Positions 8,404-22,539 of a DNA stretch of 64,000 bases are shown here, piece by piece; the stretch's first letter is position 1, and every line of letters starts with the position of its first letter. The notes below the pieces were generated by a model. That model was given only the letters and a program-made list of their open reading frames with translations, was not told the origin of the DNA and did not search any database. The position numbers were made by a program, and so were the translations under genes. The DNA comes from Alteromonas antoniana (GTDB taxonomy: Bacteria > Pseudomonadota > Gammaproteobacteria > Enterobacterales > Alteromonadaceae), in NCBI RefSeq assembly GCF_019249295.1, contig NZ_JAESDH010000008.1, forward strand, positions 124,001 to 188,000, read 5' to 3'.

Positions 8404-9485
8404 ACTGAAACCTGCGTGTCACTGCAGCCACGCACCTCCGTCTTGGGTAACCTTCCAAGCACTTCAAAATACTTACCTGATCGTCCACATGAACAATCAT
8501 CCTGTCCCAGCACCCGCCCGACATCTTCCGTTAATAAACTAAAACCCGGATAGCTGGTCGGTATTGAAGATATCACCTGTATGAGTCCTTGCGTTTTGTT
8601 TTCGCAAACGGCAAGCGAATACGGATCCCGGATAAGTATGTCTGCCATCTCAGGAACATGCAGGTGCCCTTGTTCACACTCTACAAATACTGTTCCGACC
8701 TGCTCAGCCATACCATAAAAATTGTGCACACGCGGTATGCCGGTAAGCCTGGTCACTTCGCGCTTGAAGGTGGGATTGTCGACTTGTTTATCGGTCAGCT
8801 TTTTCCAGCCTCCGCTGTGAATGAGCGCGCCATGAGGTAACGATAATGATAGCTTTTGCGCCTTTAATGCTTCCAGAAAGCAGGTCCACACCATAAAGGT
8901 GAAACCAAACACCAGTACTGGTTGATCAGCGTATAACTTCTGAAATGAATTAAGCGCGTCGGTGTTTAACGTCATATCATCATTCAACGCATACACTGTC
9001 TGGCGCCCGAAAAATGCCATACCCTGTATTCCGGCCGCACGTGCTGACAGCGCTTTATTTTTTAACACTGACGGAGCATCGATAACCAGCAGTGGCAAAC
9101 GTTGTTTGCCGATGAAGTTCTGCATAATTTTAACCAGTGCTTTACTCTGACGCGCGCTGGTTATCCTGTCGAGAATTACTTTTGCGGGGGTTTGGCTGGT
9201 CGTCCCGGAAGATTGTAATACCCTGAAAACGTCGTCATCTGAAATACTGCTCAGGGAAAATAATTTAAATAGACGAACGGCCAAAAAAGGCACATCTTCA
9301 ATCGTATCAGGCTGATCTCTATAATGCTGAACCAGTCTAGAATAAGCCGGTGAGTGTAGTTTATGATGCTGATGCAGCGCTTGAATGACGGGTAACAGTG
9401 CTCCTTCTTTCTCTGCGGTATTCAGAGAATACATATCCTGCGCCAGCAGTTGTTCGTAACGGTCCTGATAAGCCTGGGAAGTCAT
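8400..9485 (-). CDS. LuxE-like acyl-protein synthetase
   Basis: This 361-residue protein resembles LuxE (PF04443), an ANL-related ligase that activates a fatty acid with ATP and passes it to a protein thiol. SSGTTSQTP (92-100) is the phosphate-binding loop. GWKKLTDKQVD and FYGMAEQVGTVFVECEQGH in the C-terminal half match the family. LuxE and LuxC normally work as a pair, and here they are adjacent and overlapping. With the upstream ACP, SDR and AMP-ligase genes it forms a complete acyl-activation and reduction set inside the glycan locus. The acyl chain is unknown. Confidence 0.85.
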   Translation of the reverse strand: MTSQAYQDRYEQLLAQDMYSLNTAEKEGALLPVIQALHQHHKLHSPAYSRLVQHYRDQPDTIEDVPFLAVRLFKLFSLSSISDDDVFRVLQSSGTTSQTPAKVILDRITSARQSKALVKIMQNFIGKQRLPLLVIDAPSVLKNKALSARAAGIQGMAFFGRQTVYALNDDMTLNTDALNSFQKLYADQPVLVFGFTFMVWTCFLEALKAQKLSLSLPHGALIHSGGWKKLTDKQVDNPTFKREVTRLTGIPRVHNFYGMAEQVGTVFVECEQGHLHVPEMADILIRDPYSLAVCENKTQGLIQVISSIPTSYPGFSLLTEDVGRVLGQDDCSCGRSGKYFEVLGRLPKTEVRGCSDTQVSV

Positions 9486-9499
9486 AGTCTTTGTATCTG

Positions 9500-10909
9500 C
9501 TAGTTACCTGTTACTGCGTTATTGGCCAATAAAGTGAGCTGCTGATAATCGATTTTGCCGTTTGCCAGCAACGGCCACTTTGCAACCACATTCACGTGAT
9601 AAAACTTCGGTGGCGCATTTACCCACTCACGAGCTAATGCGTGCACCTGCTCGCGCCTGTCTTGCAAGCAAAAAATAAAAAGATGACTATCATCTCCACA
9701 ACACTTTACTTCAAACCCTTTTGATGCAAAAAGGCGTTCCAGTTCATCAAGGTTAATCCGCTCACCTAACAGTTTGATGATACGCTTTTTGCGACCGGCA
9801 ATTCGAAAGTCTCCGTCGTCATCAAAGTAAGCCAGGTCCCCGGTTCTGAGAATGCCTGAGACATCGAAACTGGCCATCTCACCCACAGATTCTACATAAC
9901 CAAGCATGCAGTTTGGGCCAATGTAGCATAGTTCTCCCACCTTTCCGGGCTCAGATATACGGTTCTGCTCTTCATCTTCTAAGTAGAGCGTTCCACCCGG
10001 AATGGCCTGACCTATCGCGTCTGGCTTTCTCACTCTGTCCGGATGAAGCCATGCTATTCTGGCTGTCGCCTCCGTTTGACCGTACATTCTGAAAAATTGG
10101 CTGTTATTCTTATCGGCAAACTCTGCCAATGCATTAACCGTGTACTCTGAGAGTCTACCGCCTGCCTGCGTAAAGTACCGAAGCGCTGGCAAACTTCGCC
10201 GGGTAAACCGCAACCGAATGAGCATATCGTACCAATGGGGCACGCCGGCAAGTGAGTTTACCGGCAATTGTTCTACCAGCTCCCAGAAACCTTTCTCCAC
10301 GATAGTATGTGAAGTAACGGCAACGCAGGCTCCCTGTGCCAGATGGGTATGTAAAACTGACAAGCCGTAGGAATAAGAAAACGGCATGCTGGCCAGCGTG
10401 ATATCGTCTTTTTGAATAGGCAAATACTGACAGATGCTGCGAGTGTTTTCCTGAATATTAGTATACGACAGCGCTACCCCCTTGCCGCCGCCGGTCGACC
10501 CTGATGTCAGTAGAATTAATGCCAGTTTATCGTCAAGAACATGCCTGTGCGGATGAAAGCTCAATTCATGGGTATCGGTGAGCACAAGATTAGGAAGAAA
10601 CGATGCTTTTAGTTGCTCCACTCCGTCGTCGTGCATTTGTGGGCTGACAACAATAACCGGCCACCGGGCGCGCAAACAGGCCAGATAGTAAACTATTCCG
10701 GTGAGCGAGTTTTCCATTTGCAGTAACACCAAGGGTCGAGGTTTCTGCACCAAAGTTCGGGCATCTTGGCTGTTTTTCAGTAAATCAAGCAGATGAGTCT
10801 GGCATTGCTTTACTTTTTCTTCCAATAAGGCATAAGTAACAGAATCGCTATTCATCTTCAGCGCAACCCGTTCAGCCCAGGAACCTAGTGAAGAGATCCA
10901 GTCGATCAT
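9500..10909 (-). CDS. AMP-forming acyl-CoA/ACP ligase (ANL family)
   Basis: This 469-residue adenylate-forming enzyme probably activates a carboxylic acid as an acyl-AMP and loads CoA or the neighbouring ACP. The P-loop TSGSTGGGKG (135-144), the A5 motif RMYGQTEAT (near 283) and RTGDLAYFDDDGDFRIAGR (about 370-390) are all present. The hinge and a C-terminal Lys in NGKIDYQQL complete the fold. It is slightly short compared with ~520-residue acyl-CoA synthetases. Spaced 15 bases from the SDR and 14 from the LuxE-like gene, it is clearly part of the acyl module. Confidence 0.85.
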   Translation of the reverse strand: MIDWISSLGSWAERVALKMNSDSVTYALLEEKVKQCQTHLLDLLKNSQDARTLVQKPRPLVLLQMENSLTGIVYYLACLRARWPVIVVSPQMHDDGVEQLKASFLPNLVLTDTHELSFHPHRHVLDDKLALILLTSGSTGGGKGVALSYTNIQENTRSICQYLPIQKDDITLASMPFSYSYGLSVLHTHLAQGACVAVTSHTIVEKGFWELVEQLPVNSLAGVPHWYDMLIRLRFTRRSLPALRYFTQAGGRLSEYTVNALAEFADKNNSQFFRMYGQTEATARIAWLHPDRVRKPDAIGQAIPGGTLYLEDEEQNRISEPGKVGELCYIGPNCMLGYVESVGEMASFDVSGILRTGDLAYFDDDGDFRIAGRKKRIIKLLGERINLDELERLFASKGFEVKCCGDDSHLFIFCLQDRREQVHALAREWVNAPPKFYHVNVVAKWPLLANGKIDYQQLTLLANNAVTGN

Positions 10910-10924
10910 TCTGTTATCCTTGGT

Positions 10925-11692
10925 TTACGGGTGAAATATGCCATCCACCGGGAAGACATGTCCCGACGTATAAGAGGATGCCGAACTCATCAGAAAACCG
11001 ACAGCGTCAGCGACCTGTTCTGGTGTTCCTGCTCTGTTGAACGCCGTTCTGGATAACACCGCCTCTTTCGCTTTGTCGTCGTAGTGTTCGGTAAGCGATG
11101 TGTCAATGAAGCCAGGGGCGACTGCATTGACTCTGATCCCTGTGGATGCCAGTTCTTTTGCCAATGCTTTCGTTGCACCTGTCAGCGCAGCTTTACTGGC
11201 AGCGTAGGCACTCATACCAGCACTACCCTGCTCGCCCACTTGAGAAACGACATTAACGATGGCTCCCTGCTTCAGTCTGGCCATTAAACGGGCAGCTAAC
11301 TGCATATGTTGATAGGCAGCCAGAAAGTTCACGTTCAATTGGTGTTTAACGGCATCCAGGCTGCTGAGCATTAAGGAGGCTTCATCCATAACGCCGGCGT
11401 TGTTTACCAGACCGATTAAGCTACCAACAGCAGGGTCGGACTGTTTACTCTGGATAGTGCGAAAAGCCGCCTTAACCGCTTGTTCATCAGCAATATCGTA
11501 CACAAGGGGAACAATCCGGGCGGGATCAGTTTCGCTTAGCTTTTGTAGTGTCGTTTCATTTCGCCCGGCAGCAAACACCACAGCGCCATCAGCTAGAAGT
11601 CGCTTGACAATGGCCTGGCCAATCGCTCCTGAAGCGCCGGTTACTAATACACTGTGACCGGTTAAACAGGACGTATCAGAAAGAGACGTCAT
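10925..11692 (-). CDS. FabG-like SDR oxidoreductase
   Basis: A classical short-chain dehydrogenase of 255 residues. The NAD(P) motif TGASGAIGQ (18-26), NNAG (97-100) and the catalytic Ser150-Tyr163-Lys167 (YAASK) are intact, as in 3-oxoacyl-ACP reductase. Its start overlaps the 3' end of the ACP gene by 17 bases. The likely reaction is reduction of a 3-oxoacyl chain on that ACP to a 3-hydroxyacyl group. Such a group could be transferred to an amino sugar. The substrate is inferred from context only. Confidence 0.85.
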   Translation of the reverse strand: MTSLSDTSCLTGHSVLVTGASGAIGQAIVKRLLADGAVVFAAGRNETTLQKLSETDPARIVPLVYDIADEQAVKAAFRTIQSKQSDPAVGSLIGLVNNAGVMDEASLMLSSLDAVKHQLNVNFLAAYQHMQLAARLMARLKQGAIVNVVSQVGEQGSAGMSAYAASKAALTGATKALAKELASTGIRVNAVAPGFIDTSLTEHYDDKAKEAVLSRTAFNRAGTPEQVADAVGFLMSSASSYTSGHVFPVDGIFHP

Positions 11693-11915
11693 ATTTTGCC
11701 AGAATTTCTTTAGCTTTCGCGACCGAACTCATGTCAATAATATCGTCGGTATCCAGCATCACGTCGAAAGTATTTTCAAGCTCCGAGATGAGTACCATAT
11801 GTGCGGTCGAGTCCCATTCCTTAATAGTGTTGTATTGCAGGTCGTCTTTCACCTGGTCTGGCCCGATACCCAATGCGTCACAAAACGCCTGCGTTAGTTT
11901 TTCCTGATTCGTCAT
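11676..11915 (-). CDS. Acyl carrier protein
   Basis: A 79-residue acidic helical protein. The phosphopantetheine attachment site is Ser36 in EWDSTAHM, the DS(L/T) motif of carrier proteins. It differs from housekeeping AcpP (DSLD), so it is a dedicated ACP. A purine-rich segment precedes the start, and the gene is 16 bases after the acetyltransferase gene. It likely carries the acyl group handled by the adjacent SDR and AMP ligase before transfer to a sugar or reduction by the Lux-like pair. Confidence 0.9.
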   Translation of the reverse strand: MTNQEKLTQAFCDALGIGPDQVKDDLQYNTIKEWDSTAHMVLISELENTFDVMLDTDDIIDMSSVAKAKEILAKYDVSF

Positions 11916-11931
11916 GGTGTTCTCGCCTTAA

Positions 11932-12513
11932 TTACCGGGATAAAAAACGTTTGATCATCGTTGTAGCTTCTTCATAACGTGCTTTAGTAATACAAAGTGT
12001 TACCCAGCATCCGTCATCGGAACGTGACACGGTTTCATAGCCCAATTTTTCATTATAGTTTAGCGCCGAACGATTATCGGCTTTCACAGTCGCCTGTAAG
12101 GTGTTGATATTAAGATAATCAAAGCAGTAATCATAGAGCGCGAGTGTGGGAGCGAACGCGATGATATTCCCCTGATAGGTGGGTTCACCGATATACAAGC
12201 CAGGCTCTAATGCTTTTGCCACGGATACCGATGTCGCCGAGCTATCGGAAGGCACCTTTATATTCGTTGTGCCAATAGCCGCGCCTTTATAGCGTACTAC
12301 CCAGTGACATTGCTGCGGATCGTTTTGGATCTTGCTGAACCAGTTTCGCTGCTGGAGCTCAGTTATGGTGTCAGAAGACAGCATCTTGTGCCTGACAAAT
12401 TCAGAGTTTCGCCACGCCCTAAGCTGCATGATGTCATTTTCGTGCAAAGGCTCCAGTGACACTTGATAACCGCTTATCGTTAATTGGGGTAAAGTGCCTG
12501 TTACCTTAACCAT
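11932..12513 (-). CDS. pseH: GNAT N-acyltransferase, PseH-like
   Basis: A GNAT-fold protein of 193 residues. The N-terminal LRAWRNSEFVRHKM (31-44) matches the PseH-type WRN motif. The acyl-CoA-binding strand region VSVAKALEPGLYIGEPTYQG follows. PseH acetylates the 4-amino group of UDP-4-amino-4,6-dideoxy-N-acetyl-beta-L-altrosamine in pseudaminic acid synthesis. This is the only step missing from the other Pse genes here, and the gene overlaps pseG by eight bases. Because an ACP follows at once, it may use a longer acyl donor than acetyl-CoA. The pathway role is well supported, the donor is not. Confidence 0.8.
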   Translation of the reverse strand: MVKVTGTLPQLTISGYQVSLEPLHENDIMQLRAWRNSEFVRHKMLSSDTITELQQRNWFSKIQNDPQQCHWVVRYKGAAIGTTNIKVPSDSSATSVSVAKALEPGLYIGEPTYQGNIIAFAPTLALYDYCFDYLNINTLQATVKADNRSALNYNEKLGYETVSRSDDGCWVTLCITKARYEEATTMIKRFLSR

Positions 12514-13561
12514 TTATGGCTCCGATTATGGCTTCTGTGACTCTGCTCGCCCCGTGGGCATCATAATATTGCCGTGCAGCCTGTGACATTTCTTTCAACG
12601 CGTTATTATCCTGATAAAGCTTGAGCGCCTGTTCTGCAATCTCTAGGGGGCGAGTATTCAGGTCGTAAGTCTCACACCAGCCTTCCTGCTGCGCATTGTT
12701 TGTCGCCTCGCGCTGATTTTCTGCTACTACAACCAGAATAGACGGAGTAAAGCAGGCGCCAAGCTCAAACTGACTGCCTCCGGCAGCACTGATTGCCAGT
12801 TTGGCACTGCCCCAGGCAGAAGCCATGTCTTGGCATTGGTGTACATGCTGGACAGCATATCCCAACGCTCGGGAGAGCGCGCCTACACGCTCAGGGTTTG
12901 GGTAAGCCGGGCCGGTAATTACGCGCACCGGAACAGTTGAACCTAAGGCATCCAGAGCTGATAACAGTGGCAGCGTCAGCTCTGCCGGATCGCTTCCGCC
13001 GAAGGCTATGACAATGCCTTGACGCTGTTCAACAGGACATGCTGGCGTATCGCGAAACATTTGTCTGAGTAGCCTGTACTGTCGCCCGGTACAAAGCGTA
13101 GCGCGCGCATTCTGTGACGCGTAGTCTGCGTCCAGAGCCTGCGTAGTGCCGTTTACAATGAGGTTTGCATACGCAACCAGCCGTTGCTCGCCATCGTCGA
13201 GCACGACCGTAAAAGGCAGCTTTCCGGCTGCACCATCAATAAGATCCACGGGCAGTTGATAACCATCGAGCACCAGAATACGCGGCCTATACTTCTTCAA
13301 TGTCGCCACCAGCACATTCCCGTTTTTACCGCTTGACGCCTCTGTTAACGCTGACTTGTCGATAAGTTCAACAGGAAAATCCCAGTCGTGCTGGGCTCGC
13401 GCAATGTCTGCTGCTTCCTTATCGAGCATGAATACACATTCCATTTGGTGCTGATTTGCAGCCTGAGCCAGCGCCAGACATCGAATAATATGGCCTATGC
13501 CTTTTTGTCTGCTGCCCTCAGCCCAAAAAAGGATGTCGGTCACGAGGAAAGGTGTTCCCAT
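12506..13561 (-). CDS. pseG: UDP-2,4-diacetamido-2,4,6-trideoxy-beta-L-altropyranose hydrolase
   Basis: A 351-residue GT-B-like hydrolase that removes UDP in the fourth step of pseudaminic acid synthesis. The family signature is the N-terminal GSRQKGIGHIIRCL (16-29), containing the G.GH catalytic-His segment. A C-terminal AISAAGGSQFELGA segment forms the UDP site. Length is close to Campylobacter PseG plus an extension. The start lies 22 bases inside pseI, so the two are likely co-translated. Confidence 0.92.
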   Translation of the reverse strand: MGTPFLVTDILFWAEGSRQKGIGHIIRCLALAQAANQHQMECVFMLDKEAADIARAQHDWDFPVELIDKSALTEASSGKNGNVLVATLKKYRPRILVLDGYQLPVDLIDGAAGKLPFTVVLDDGEQRLVAYANLIVNGTTQALDADYASQNARATLCTGRQYRLLRQMFRDTPACPVEQRQGIVIAFGGSDPAELTLPLLSALDALGSTVPVRVITGPAYPNPERVGALSRALGYAVQHVHQCQDMASAWGSAKLAISAAGGSQFELGACFTPSILVVVAENQREATNNAQQEGWCETYDLNTRPLEIAEQALKLYQDNNALKEMSQAARQYYDAHGASRVTEAIIGAING

Positions 13562-14598
13562 CGCAACGCGGTTCCCTTACTCAAGTCTTTTGACGCCACT
13601 TTGCCAATGACTTCCTGCCAGTGACGAGGAGCAAGCCCAAAAGCGGGGCGCACAATTTTCAAATTGCTCTCACTCAGCTCCTCTCCCGCTCTGACATTTT
13701 CTGACACGTATATCGAGCGGCGATATTGCTTAGCAGTGGCTTCAGCCTGAGAGCCTCCGTATCGTACTTCTCCCATTGCCTGCCAAGCTCGTCGGGTTTC
13801 GGTAACCAATGAAGTTAACTCTGACGGTTCCAGCGAAAAGGCCGCATCGACGCCGCCGGCGTTTCGATCTAACACAAAATGCTTTTCAATGACACTGGCG
13901 CCTAATGCTACCGATGCCACAGCCACACCAATACCGCCAGAATGGTCGCTTAACCCTACCTGGCAATCAAATGCAGCTCTCATATTGGGTATTGTCGCAA
14001 GATTTGTATTATTGGGTTCAGCAGGATAAGTACTGGTGCATTTTAAAAGAATAATATCCGAACAGCCGTTATTTCTGGCGCACTGAACCGCCTCCTCGAT
14101 TTCTCTGAGGCTTGCCATACCTGTGGACATGATAAGTGGCTTGCCTTTTTTAGCGGCGTGGGCAACCAAGGGTAAGTCAGTCAGCTCGAACGAAGCGATT
14201 TTAAAACACGGGACATCGAGGTCATCCAGAAAATCCACTGCATGTGTATCAAACGGGGAGCTGAATGCCACCATACCTCTGGCTCCGGCACGTTCGAACA
14301 AGGCCTTATGCCATTCATAGGGGGTGGCGGCTTTCTGGTAAAGAGAATGGAGCTTCTCACCGGCCCAGAGACTATCAGACTCGCCAATAACAAAGTCGGC
14401 GCTGTCTACATCCAATGTCATGGAATCTGCAGTATAGGTTTGGAGCTTGACAGCATGTGCACCTGCGTCTGCGGCGGCATCAACCATTTTCTCAGCCAGC
14501 GCGTAATCCTGACTGTGGTTTCCACTCAGTTCCGCAATGATGAAAGGCGCGGCATCAGCCCCGACGAGATAATCTCCGATCCGGATTGCTTGCTTCAC
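13540..14598 (-). CDS. pseI: Pseudaminic acid synthase
   Basis: A 352-residue NeuB-family enzyme that condenses 2,4-diacetamido-trideoxy-altrose with phosphoenolpyruvate to give pseudaminic acid. FIIAELSGNHSQDYALA (19-35) is the family start motif. KCTSTYPAEPNNTN and GLSDHSGGIGVAVASVALGA follow in the TIM barrel. A C-terminal SAF/antifreeze-like domain begins near residue 290. The gene directly abuts the preceding GT9-like gene. Neighbouring pseB-like rather than neuC-like genes favour PseI over NeuB or LegI. Confidence 0.93.
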   Translation of the reverse strand: MKQAIRIGDYLVGADAAPFIIAELSGNHSQDYALAEKMVDAAADAGAHAVKLQTYTADSMTLDVDSADFVIGESDSLWAGEKLHSLYQKAATPYEWHKALFERAGARGMVAFSSPFDTHAVDFLDDLDVPCFKIASFELTDLPLVAHAAKKGKPLIMSTGMASLREIEEAVQCARNNGCSDIILLKCTSTYPAEPNNTNLATIPNMRAAFDCQVGLSDHSGGIGVAVASVALGASVIEKHFVLDRNAGGVDAAFSLEPSELTSLVTETRRAWQAMGEVRYGGSQAEATAKQYRRSIYVSENVRAGEELSESNLKIVRPAFGLAPRHWQEVIGKVASKDLSKGTALRWEHLSS

Positions 14599-15537
14599 TT
14601 AAGACGCCTCCAGTAATTCGACAATATCATTCACCAACACGCCAGCATCTACCGGCTGGTTCACAGTAGTTGCATAATCAGGCATGGTAATTCGCGGATC
14701 AAAGGTGCCCGCGAGTAAAAGGGTTGGTGTGTGCGTCGCCACCGCGTACCATTGAGAAGCCGAGGGAATGGTCACCAACAATTCTGCACTACTTACAATC
14801 TCGAGACGCTTAGTAACAGGTGTATTCTGAGACAACACTTTGTATTCTACTTTATGTAAATCGAGCATATTAAAGAACGCTGAGTGATCGAGAAGTCCGT
14901 CTTCCGCTCCTTCAATACTTACCGCAATATAGGGTTTGTCTGACGCAATTCCGGTAACGTTAAGCGTCATATCAAGGTCAATATCGCTGAAGCCGCAGCA
15001 GCGTTTAAGAAAATATTCTGGATAACCTTGTTGCGGCGGCGCATCCGTATCCCACCATTGCGTAAACCACTGACCAAATGTCAGCCATGTGCTTTGCAAA
15101 TACGTTTCTGCTTCACTGACTTTAACTGGTGACAATGTCTCTTGTTGAAGTTCCTCAATCAACTCTGCAACGGAAAAGGCTAAAAGGTTTCCCTCAACCG
15201 GTTCTCCCGCATCTTTTAAAAAGCGCGCCAAAAAACAGGGCATAAATGCAGTATCGAGATTCACTATCAGGGAGAAATTTTCTGCAACCACTTCTTCTGC
15301 CAATCCTAAGAACTGCTCCATTGCAGCAACAATGTTATCGGGCCAGGCTCCCTGAGGAAGTTGCATCACGCGCGCGTGCGGCGCACCTTTTTCAAAAAAA
15401 ACTTTGTTTTCACCATAAGTAAGCACGGTGATTTGCGCATGGGGATACCGTTTCTGAAAATATTTGACAGCCGGAAGACCAATCGCCAATGCATCGCCTT
15501 GCTCAGCCATTCTGATAACTAAAATTTTCTCTGACAT
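14599..15537 (-). CDS. GT9-like (heptosyltransferase-fold) glycosyltransferase
   Basis: This 312-residue protein starts EKILVIRMAEQGDALAIGLP (3-22), the typical N-terminus of family 9 transferases. These use nucleotide-sugar donors in a GT-B fold. A C-terminal TIPSASQWYAVATHTPTLLL resembles the second nucleotide-binding half. It lies between pseF and pseI with 0-1 base gaps, an unusual insertion in the Pse cassette. It may transfer pseudaminic acid or the next sugar, but heptose transfer to LPS cannot be excluded. Confidence 0.7.
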   Translation of the reverse strand: MSEKILVIRMAEQGDALAIGLPAVKYFQKRYPHAQITVLTYGENKVFFEKGAPHARVMQLPQGAWPDNIVAAMEQFLGLAEEVVAENFSLIVNLDTAFMPCFLARFLKDAGEPVEGNLLAFSVAELIEELQQETLSPVKVSEAETYLQSTWLTFGQWFTQWWDTDAPPQQGYPEYFLKRCCGFSDIDLDMTLNVTGIASDKPYIAVSIEGAEDGLLDHSAFFNMLDLHKVEYKVLSQNTPVTKRLEIVSSAELLVTIPSASQWYAVATHTPTLLLAGTFDPRITMPDYATTVNQPVDAGVLVNDIVELLEAS

Positions 15538-15538
15538 A

Positions 15539-16227
15539 TTATTCTGACATCATATAGGCGCGATACATTAATTCGGCGCGTTTCCAGTCTTCTGGTGTGT
15601 CGATATCCTGCACCAGATAGCGCGGAAGAATGACAGGTATTGAATGTGGCGCGAAAGTGGCCTCATCATTTTTCCAGGCCGAGCAAGTGCCCCAATAAAA
15701 CTGGCCCGCATCGTGGTAGTACTCTTCAAGATCCTGCGAGCGTTTTCCCATTTGAGCAGGCTCTACGGGCGTAACCCCTCCTTCATAGAGCTTAATGGCT
15801 CGCTGAACCGGAAATGGAAAACTGGTTACTGAAAAAGCAAACTGTTTCGTGCTGTCTGCGACAAGTCTGTGCAGCCCTTCTTTTAATCGTTCCGCAGATA
15901 AAAAAGGCGCTGTTGCATATATGCAGCACACGTACTCAACGTTCTCACCAGCCTGCTCAAACGCCTCTACGGCGTGTTTGATGACGGGAAACGTCCCCAC
16001 GTAATCATTCGCTAATGATTCCGGGCGTCTGATAATCTGCGTGGCACCATATTGCTCGGCAATCGCTGAAATCTCGTCAGAATCTGTAGAAACGATAATT
16101 TCATCAAAGAGCTCACTGACTTGTGCCGCTTCGATGGAATACGCTATCAGGGGCTTACCTACGAACGATTTAATATTTTTTCCTACGATCCGTTTACTCC
16201 CCCCTCGGGCCGGAATAACCGCAATGT

Positions 16228-16231
<4 letters not shown>
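15539..16231 (-). CDS. pseF: CMP-pseudaminic acid cytidylyltransferase
   Basis: A 230-residue CMP-sugar synthetase that activates pseudaminic acid with CTP. The N-terminal PARGGSKRIVGKN (7-19) is the CTP-binding signature of NeuA/PseF/LegF enzymes. STDSDEIS and the C-terminal DIDTPEDW metal-binding motif are present. Length is typical for PseF (~230). It overlaps pseC by four bases. The product is the donor used by Maf. Confidence 0.92.
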
Positions 16232-21781
<5,550 letters not shown>

Positions 21782-21784
21782 GTG

Positions 21785-22096
21785 CTATTTGTATTTTTTG
21801 ACCGCAGCCTGGCTTTGAATAAATTTTGACACATCGTCTTTTGCTGACTGCAGCAAAGATTGCGCCAGTTCTTTTAATTTATCATTGACAGGAATTTCTG
21901 CACGCGCAAAAGCACGTTTGTCTTCGTCGCTCAGCGTTTTCAAATGCGCTTTAACGATGTCATCTCTCTCGGCAAGGATGCGATTCAATTCAGGTAGGTC
22001 TAGCTCAGAAGAAGGTGCCAGTTGCACCGTAATCTCGTCATTAATCTTACGTAATGCAACTGGTGTCAGAGGATGGTTTAACGTTTCTTTATTCAC
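21785..22096 (-). CDS. FlaI/FliT-like flagellar protein
   Basis: A 103-residue, highly charged, probably all-helical protein without a signal peptide. Its place directly after fliS (four-base overlap) and before maf corresponds to flaI in the Vibrio flaA-flaG-fliD-flaI-fliS region. It may be a FliT-type chaperone for FliD. The sequence alone is not distinctive, so the assignment is mainly positional. Confidence 0.55.
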   Translation of the reverse strand: MNKETLNHPLTPVALRKINDEITVQLAPSSELDLPELNRILAERDDIVKAHLKTLSDEDKRAFARAEIPVNDKLKELAQSLLQSAKDDVSKFIQSQAAVKKYK

Positions 22097-22521
22097 ACAG
22101 CTTGTCGGTTTTGACGCTGAGCTTCAAAGGCTTCCTGTTTGGCGTCTTCAGGAATCTGAACCCATGCATCACGAATTGGTGTTAACAGGCTAGAGACTTC
22201 GTCGAGCATATTCAAGTCGTTCTTCACATGCGCTTCATTTAATTTCTCTACCATGTAGTCATAGAGGGCAAACATATTTTGCGCCGTTTCGCCCCCTATC
22301 TCCATATTCAGCGTATCCCGCAAATGGATAATAATTGCCGTTACACGAGAGATATAATCAGACTTGGCAGCAAAATCTTTACGCTCCATCGCGCCTTTTG
22401 CATAGGCAATACGATCTAACGCTCCTTGCATCAGCATAAGCGTCAGCCGGTGCGGATCTGCTGCTGCAACGTCTTGCTTTAAATTACCTTTGCGGTAAGC
22501 GTTAATACCAGTGAGTGCCAT
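22093..22521 (-). CDS. fliS: Flagellar export chaperone FliS
   Basis: A 142-residue helical protein that binds the C-terminal disordered region of flagellin in the cytoplasm and prevents early polymerisation. NAYRKGNLKQDVAAADPHRLTLMLMQGAL (7-35) and the helix LRDTLNMEIGGETAQNMFALYDYM are typical of FliS. It follows fliD by 18 bases. With several flagellins to serve, a single chaperone probably handles all of them. Confidence 0.93.
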   Translation of the reverse strand: MALTGINAYRKGNLKQDVAAADPHRLTLMLMQGALDRIAYAKGAMERKDFAAKSDYISRVTAIIIHLRDTLNMEIGGETAQNMFALYDYMVEKLNEAHVKNDLNMLDEVSSLLTPIRDAWVQIPEDAKQEAFEAQRQNRQAV

Positions 22522-22539
22522 GGTGACTCCTTATTTCCT

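Noticed and set aside
7201..9485. Bioluminescence (lux) operon
   Set aside because: Only LuxC- and LuxE-like genes are present, without luciferase subunits. Their neighbours are glycan genes.
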